Assembly (NCBI GenBank): GCA_017305195.1
Contig: JAFKMU010000046.1
Location: 1 to 64,000, forward strand
DNA from: Verrucomicrobiota bacterium
Lineage (GTDB): Bacteria > Verrucomicrobiota > Verrucomicrobiia > Chthoniobacterales > Terrimicrobiaceae
Direction of reading: 5' to 3'
DNA: 64,000 bases
Below, piece by piece: positions 61,121-64,000 of the stretch. The position numbers were made by a program, and so were the translations under genes. The notes below the pieces were generated by a model, which was given only the letters and a program-made list of their open reading frames with translations, was not told the origin of the DNA and made no database searches. Each line of letters starts with the position of its first letter. The stretch's first letter is position 1.

Positions 61121-61899
61121 TTGGTGAGAAGGGCGAGTTCCTTGCGGCGAAGAAACGGAGTGTTGAAAACGGCGGCGACTCTGCGCCGCTCGGCGGCGGC
61201 AAGCTCGGCGGTGAACTCGTCATTGAGCCGCATCTGAGAAATGAGGAATGCCTGGCTCTGGTCATCGGAATCGGCGAAGAGCACGATTTCGCAAGGGTCG
61301 GAAATCCCCTCTTCCCATTCTGGCAACGGCGGTTCCACGCTGGAAAATCCTTCCACCGGCTCGGAGGTCGGCTCCGGCTTGGCCTTCGGAGTGGGTTCCG
61401 GCGAAGGCAGGGATTTAAGCTGCTGCTTCAAACCGTCGATCTGCTTTTGGAGTTCCGGCACCTTGGCGGCCTCCTGCTGCATGGTGTCGATGCGCTTTTT
61501 CATGGCGCGGTTCTGTTCAAGCAGCGCCTCAGCGTAGGCTTTCTGTTGGGCGTTCATCAACTCGGTGTCCGTTTTCACGTAGTAGGATGGTGACGGGTTG
61601 GAACGGGCGACAGTGGGGCCAAGCGGCACGTCGTAGGGGGCATCCGGCAGATAGTTCCAATCGGGCGACGTTTCCCGGCGATAGAGCGTGTGGCGCTCGT
61701 GCATTTCGTCGGGATAGTCGGGGTCGGTGTAGCGGCCCACGGGGTAAGCCTTCACCGTTTCCGGCGCTCGGACTTCGGACGCGGCGCGGCGGGAAAGCGT
61801 CGTGCCGGGCACGGTATAGGCTTCCGATTTGACGATGGCTTTGCGGGTGGCGCAACCAGCGCAGAGGCAGAGAACAAGGGCAGATATGAGGTATTTCAT
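61117..61899 (-). CDS. Lipoprotein of the type IV secretion operon
   Basis: The 260-residue protein has a short signal sequence ending LCAGC (likely lipidated C16). A central predicted coiled coil (about 115-165; EALLEQNRAMKKRIDTMQQE) and a Pro/Glu-rich spacer precede a C-terminal globular part. By position right after the VirB10-like gene it may be an outer-membrane lipoprotein of the channel, but it is far longer than typical VirB7. Overlaps on both sides show translational coupling. Confidence 0.7.
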   Translation of the reverse strand: MKYLISALVLCLCAGCATRKAIVKSEAYTVPGTTLSRRAASEVRAPETVKAYPVGRYTDPDYPDEMHERHTLYRRETSPDWNYLPDAPYDVPLGPTVARSNPSPSYYVKTDTELMNAQQKAYAEALLEQNRAMKKRIDTMQQEAAKVPELQKQIDGLKQQLKSLPSPEPTPKAKPEPTSEPVEGFSSVEPPLPEWEEGISDPCEIVLFADSDDQSQAFLISQMRLNDEFTAELAAAERRRVAAVFNTPFLRRKELALLTK

Positions 61900-62882
61900 T
61901 TGGCGGGAGTGGTTGAGTTAGCGAAAGAGATTCCAGCCGTGGCTTTTTCGACATCCACGGTCTGCGTGACGTAGAGGTAAAAGAGCGTTCCTCCGGGAAC
62001 GCGGACGTAATACGGGTCTTTTTTCAGGTTCTCCAAAAGGCGCTGTGAATAAATCTGCCCGCCCGCCTGAATCCCGGCGGAAATGGCGTCCGTATAGCCG
62101 CCGTTCTGGATTTGCGTCGCGCCTCCAGTGAGCGGCGAGATTAAATTCGTCGTCTGCGGGAAGGCTCCGGCTCCTTCCGCGATCATGGCGGCAAGAATAG
62201 CCTTGGCTTCGGCGTATTTGTCGGACGTCACCATGTAACCGCGGAGTCCCGCCGAGCCGTCTGATTCCTTCCAGGCGTCCGGGTTGTTCGGGTCGGGCGC
62301 GTTATCAAGGACGGTGCCGGAAATGGGCAACTGGCGTCCGTCCTGAAAAACGAGCATCCATTGCCGATCCGAGCCGATGCGCTCGCGGGCGGCCGTTTTT
62401 TGGGCCGTGCCGTGAACCTCGGTGCCAGCCGGGAGAATCAACCGGCCATCGTAGAAGACATCCTCGGTGATGAGGCCGATGATGGGCGTGTCGATGTTGG
62501 TGGACTCGACCGTGTTGACCAGCTCGCATTTTAGGAGCCGCCCATACGGGAGATAGTATTCGCTCAAGGAATCCTCCTTCGTGGCGAAAATGGCCTGCGG
62601 GATCGGCGGCGGCGGTTTCGGCGTAGCCTGTGCCCGCGCAGCGATCGGAGTAACCGGCGCGGCGGGCGGCGGGCTGGTGCGGCCCGGAGCCGGAATGTTC
62701 TCGTTGAACGTGTAGCCGGTGGCGGCGGTGGCCTGCGCGGGAATCGGAGCAGTAGCCGGTTTCGACTGCGGCCCGCGCTGCATGAAAAGAATGGCGAGGA
62801 CGATAGCGCCTGCAATGAGGAAGAGGACGAGCCTTCCGGCAGGCTTTTGGGTGAGTTCCGTCCAGAATTTGCGAATGTTCAT
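61896..62882 (-). CDS. VirB10/TrbI-like type IV secretion protein
   Basis: The 328-residue protein has a short cytoplasmic start, one TM helix (about 17-35), and a Pro/Ala-rich periplasmic spacer. Its C-terminal VirB10-like domain shows LPYGRLLKCELVNTVESTNI, LITEDVFYDGRLILPAGTEV and GRQLPISGTVLDN. VirB10 bridges the inner and outer membranes in the conjugation channel. It overlaps the VirB9-like gene upstream and the lipoprotein downstream by four bases each. Confidence 0.87.
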   Translation of the reverse strand: MNIRKFWTELTQKPAGRLVLFLIAGAIVLAILFMQRGPQSKPATAPIPAQATAATGYTFNENIPAPGRTSPPPAAPVTPIAARAQATPKPPPPIPQAIFATKEDSLSEYYLPYGRLLKCELVNTVESTNIDTPIIGLITEDVFYDGRLILPAGTEVHGTAQKTAARERIGSDRQWMLVFQDGRQLPISGTVLDNAPDPNNPDAWKESDGSAGLRGYMVTSDKYAEAKAILAAMIAEGAGAFPQTTNLISPLTGGATQIQNGGYTDAISAGIQAGGQIYSQRLLENLKKDPYYVRVPGGTLFYLYVTQTVDVEKATAGISFANSTTPAK

Positions 62883-63715
62883 TTGAAGTCTCCGGTCAGG
62901 GGTTGCGGTTGGGATTCAACGCGAACAACGAGGACGTTCCATTTGTTGTCCGGGGAGAGATGGTTACGACCTCCCTGCCCGTTGCCGGTCACGGCGAAGA
63001 ACGCGGGCGTTACGGATTTGGACGGCATGACGCCGGACGCATCGGCCAGCGATTGCGTGTAAATCCGCTCATCGAGGCGCACGGCCAAGTCCTGCGGCTT
63101 GTAGTAGATCGTCTTGTCGGACGTGTTCTCGAGTTCGACGCGGAAAATCAGCGTGTCCTCGGCCTCGAAGCGCCAGACATCGCGAACGTGAACCGTGAAA
63201 CCGTCGTAATAGTTCGTGATGCCCGGTGCGGCATGGAGCACCCCGGCGAGGGCGTCCGGCTGATTCGCGGCAAAGAGCGGATACGCCTTGGCCTTATCCA
63301 TGAGGCCAAGCAATTTTTCGGGGACAATCGCCATCTTGCCGTCCTTTCCGCGCCGGTCGTCAGCAAAGAACGTCAGGTTGTAGAAGGGTTTGTCAGAGGC
63401 CGTCAGGTGCAGGATGTAAGCCTTGCGGTTGTAGATAACCGTCAGGTGGTCCTCAGCGTCAGGTTTCAGCGCCCTAATCGAAAAATAAAAATTTCCTGGC
63501 GTGAACGAGATGAGGAAACCGGCGTTGTCCTGCTCCTGTGCCGCGACGCTCTTGGCGTAGAGGCCGGAGATTCGCGATGGGAACATGATGATGGTCGTTC
63601 CCGTTTTGCGGGCCACCGGCACGTCGTAGATCACAAATTCATCGAGCGGTTTCTGGACGATTGGCCCGGCGTGCGCCGTGGTCGCGACTAGCAATGAGAT
63701 GAGGTATTTTTTCAT
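62879..63715 (-). CDS. VirB9/TrbG-like type IV secretion protein
   Basis: The 278-residue protein has a cleavable signal peptide (MKKYLISLLVATTAHAGPI). A beta-rich domain carries TTIIMFPSRISGLYAK, like the VirB9/TrbG N-terminal region, and a C-terminal beta domain follows. Sequence similarity is modest, but its place directly before the VirB10-like gene and the exported beta structure support the call. It would be part of the outer-membrane core complex. Confidence 0.65.
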   Translation of the reverse strand: MKKYLISLLVATTAHAGPIVQKPLDEFVIYDVPVARKTGTTIIMFPSRISGLYAKSVAAQEQDNAGFLISFTPGNFYFSIRALKPDAEDHLTVIYNRKAYILHLTASDKPFYNLTFFADDRRGKDGKMAIVPEKLLGLMDKAKAYPLFAANQPDALAGVLHAAPGITNYYDGFTVHVRDVWRFEAEDTLIFRVELENTSDKTIYYKPQDLAVRLDERIYTQSLADASGVMPSKSVTPAFFAVTGNGQGGRNHLSPDNKWNVLVVRVESQPQPLTGDFK

Positions 63716-64000
63716 AGGGGCTTTTCGGTGTAGGTGAAGTCCTGCACGACGAGCGGGAGCCGTCCGTTGGCGAGCAGATCGGGGTTGCGGATGAAAAGAA
63801 ATTCCGTCTGGAATTTCACCGGCTCGCGAAATTCGAGCTGGTTCACGGTGCCCGTGCGAACAAGGTTGCCCTCGGCCCGGACGCGGACGGTTTCAAAGGA
63901 CTGGCCGGAGCCGTCCTTGATTTGCCGGGTGTCGAGAATGTCGATCTTGGTGACTTCGACCTTTTGGTGAATCTGCTTTTCCTTGAACTCGGGATTTTGC
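63712..64000 (-). CDS. VirB8-like type IV secretion protein, 5' part outside the window
   Basis: On the minus strand the frame is open from the window edge and ends at TGA (63712-63714), overlapping the VirB9-like start. The visible 95 residues run from QNPEFKEKQIHQKVEVTKID to LPLVVQDFTYTEKPL, an alternating strand pattern. Position upstream of VirB9/VirB10-like genes suggests the periplasmic domain of a VirB8/TrbF-like protein. The N-terminal TM helix cannot be seen. Confidence 0.6.
   Translation of the reverse strand, partial: QNPEFKEKQIHQKVEVTKIDILDTRQIKDGSGQSFETVRVRAEGNLVRTGTVNQLEFREPVKFQTEFLFIRNPDLLANGRLPLVVQDFTYTEKPL

Larger units (their letters stand above)
58413..64000. mobile_element. 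Left part of an integrative (probably conjugative) element
   Basis: An integrase, an excisionase-like gene and a translationally coupled chain of type IV secretion genes (VirB8-, VirB9- and VirB10-like) follow the esterase and run off the right edge. The left boundary is probably between 58413 and 58576. No tRNA end and no direct repeat that could serve as att site is visible there, and the right end is outside the window, so the boundary is approximate. Confidence 0.7.

Overview
This is a GC-rich, almost fully coding 64-kb chromosomal segment. The gene content (DUF2723 and GT-C membrane glycosyltransferases, Gfo/Idh/MocA and GH88 sugar genes, a Pro/Gln-rich TonB, an integrase of the N-G-L-R/G-N-S type) and the codon style suggest a member of the Verrucomicrobiota or a relative. 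That placement is inferred from gene families, not from a marker phylogeny. I see no rRNA, tRNA or CRISPR array.

Layout. 1-343: an internal piece of an IS481-type transposase abuts a truncated GlsB/YeaQ-like gene. 394-3079: msrB, the phospholipid pair plsY-gpsA, and a free-standing allophanate-hydrolase C-terminal domain. 3211-8846: a signalling island with a Cache hybrid kinase, a lone receiver, a HisKA-receiver-SpoIIE phosphatase and a convergent STAS protein with a large uncharacterised tail. 8891-10618: zinc-ribbon protein, rpsN and agmatine deiminase. 10736-24889: a ten-gene co-directional run with gaps of at most 18 nt: miaB, OGG-like glycosylase, tonB-exbB-exbD, def and five envelope glycosyltransferase genes, one of them a polytopic protein fused to a DPM1-like enzyme. 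24832-31017: speA-gcvT-gcvH-gcvP, each start overlapping the previous stop. 31207-36136: CNNM/CorC protein, NADAR protein, a roughly 0.9-kb decayed region with palindromes and an SDR relic, then a CMD gene divergent from a MocR regulator. 36180-40921: a sugar-acid operon (SDR, GH88, cupin, Gfo/Idh) divergent from an AraC regulator. 40933-48664: L,D-transpeptidase, galE, dnaE, ftsH. 48701-51858: DUF2334 deacetylase overlapping a PHP-GT4 fusion. 51921-54772: potC-potD-potB. 54852-58412: pyk, a secreted transglutaminase-like protein and an esterase. 58413-64000: the left part of an integrative, probably conjugative, element with integrase, Xis-like protein and VirB8/9/10-like secretion genes, running off the right edge.

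Connections. Polyamine metabolism recurs: SpeA makes agmatine, AguA hydrolyses it and PotCDB imports polyamines, although AguB and PotA are not in the window. The glycosyltransferase run looks like a polyprenyl-phosphate-sugar pathway feeding GT-C transferases that act outside the cytoplasmic membrane. With the PHP-GT4 fusion and the SpoIIE/STAS module, it is the best candidate here for undescribed biology.
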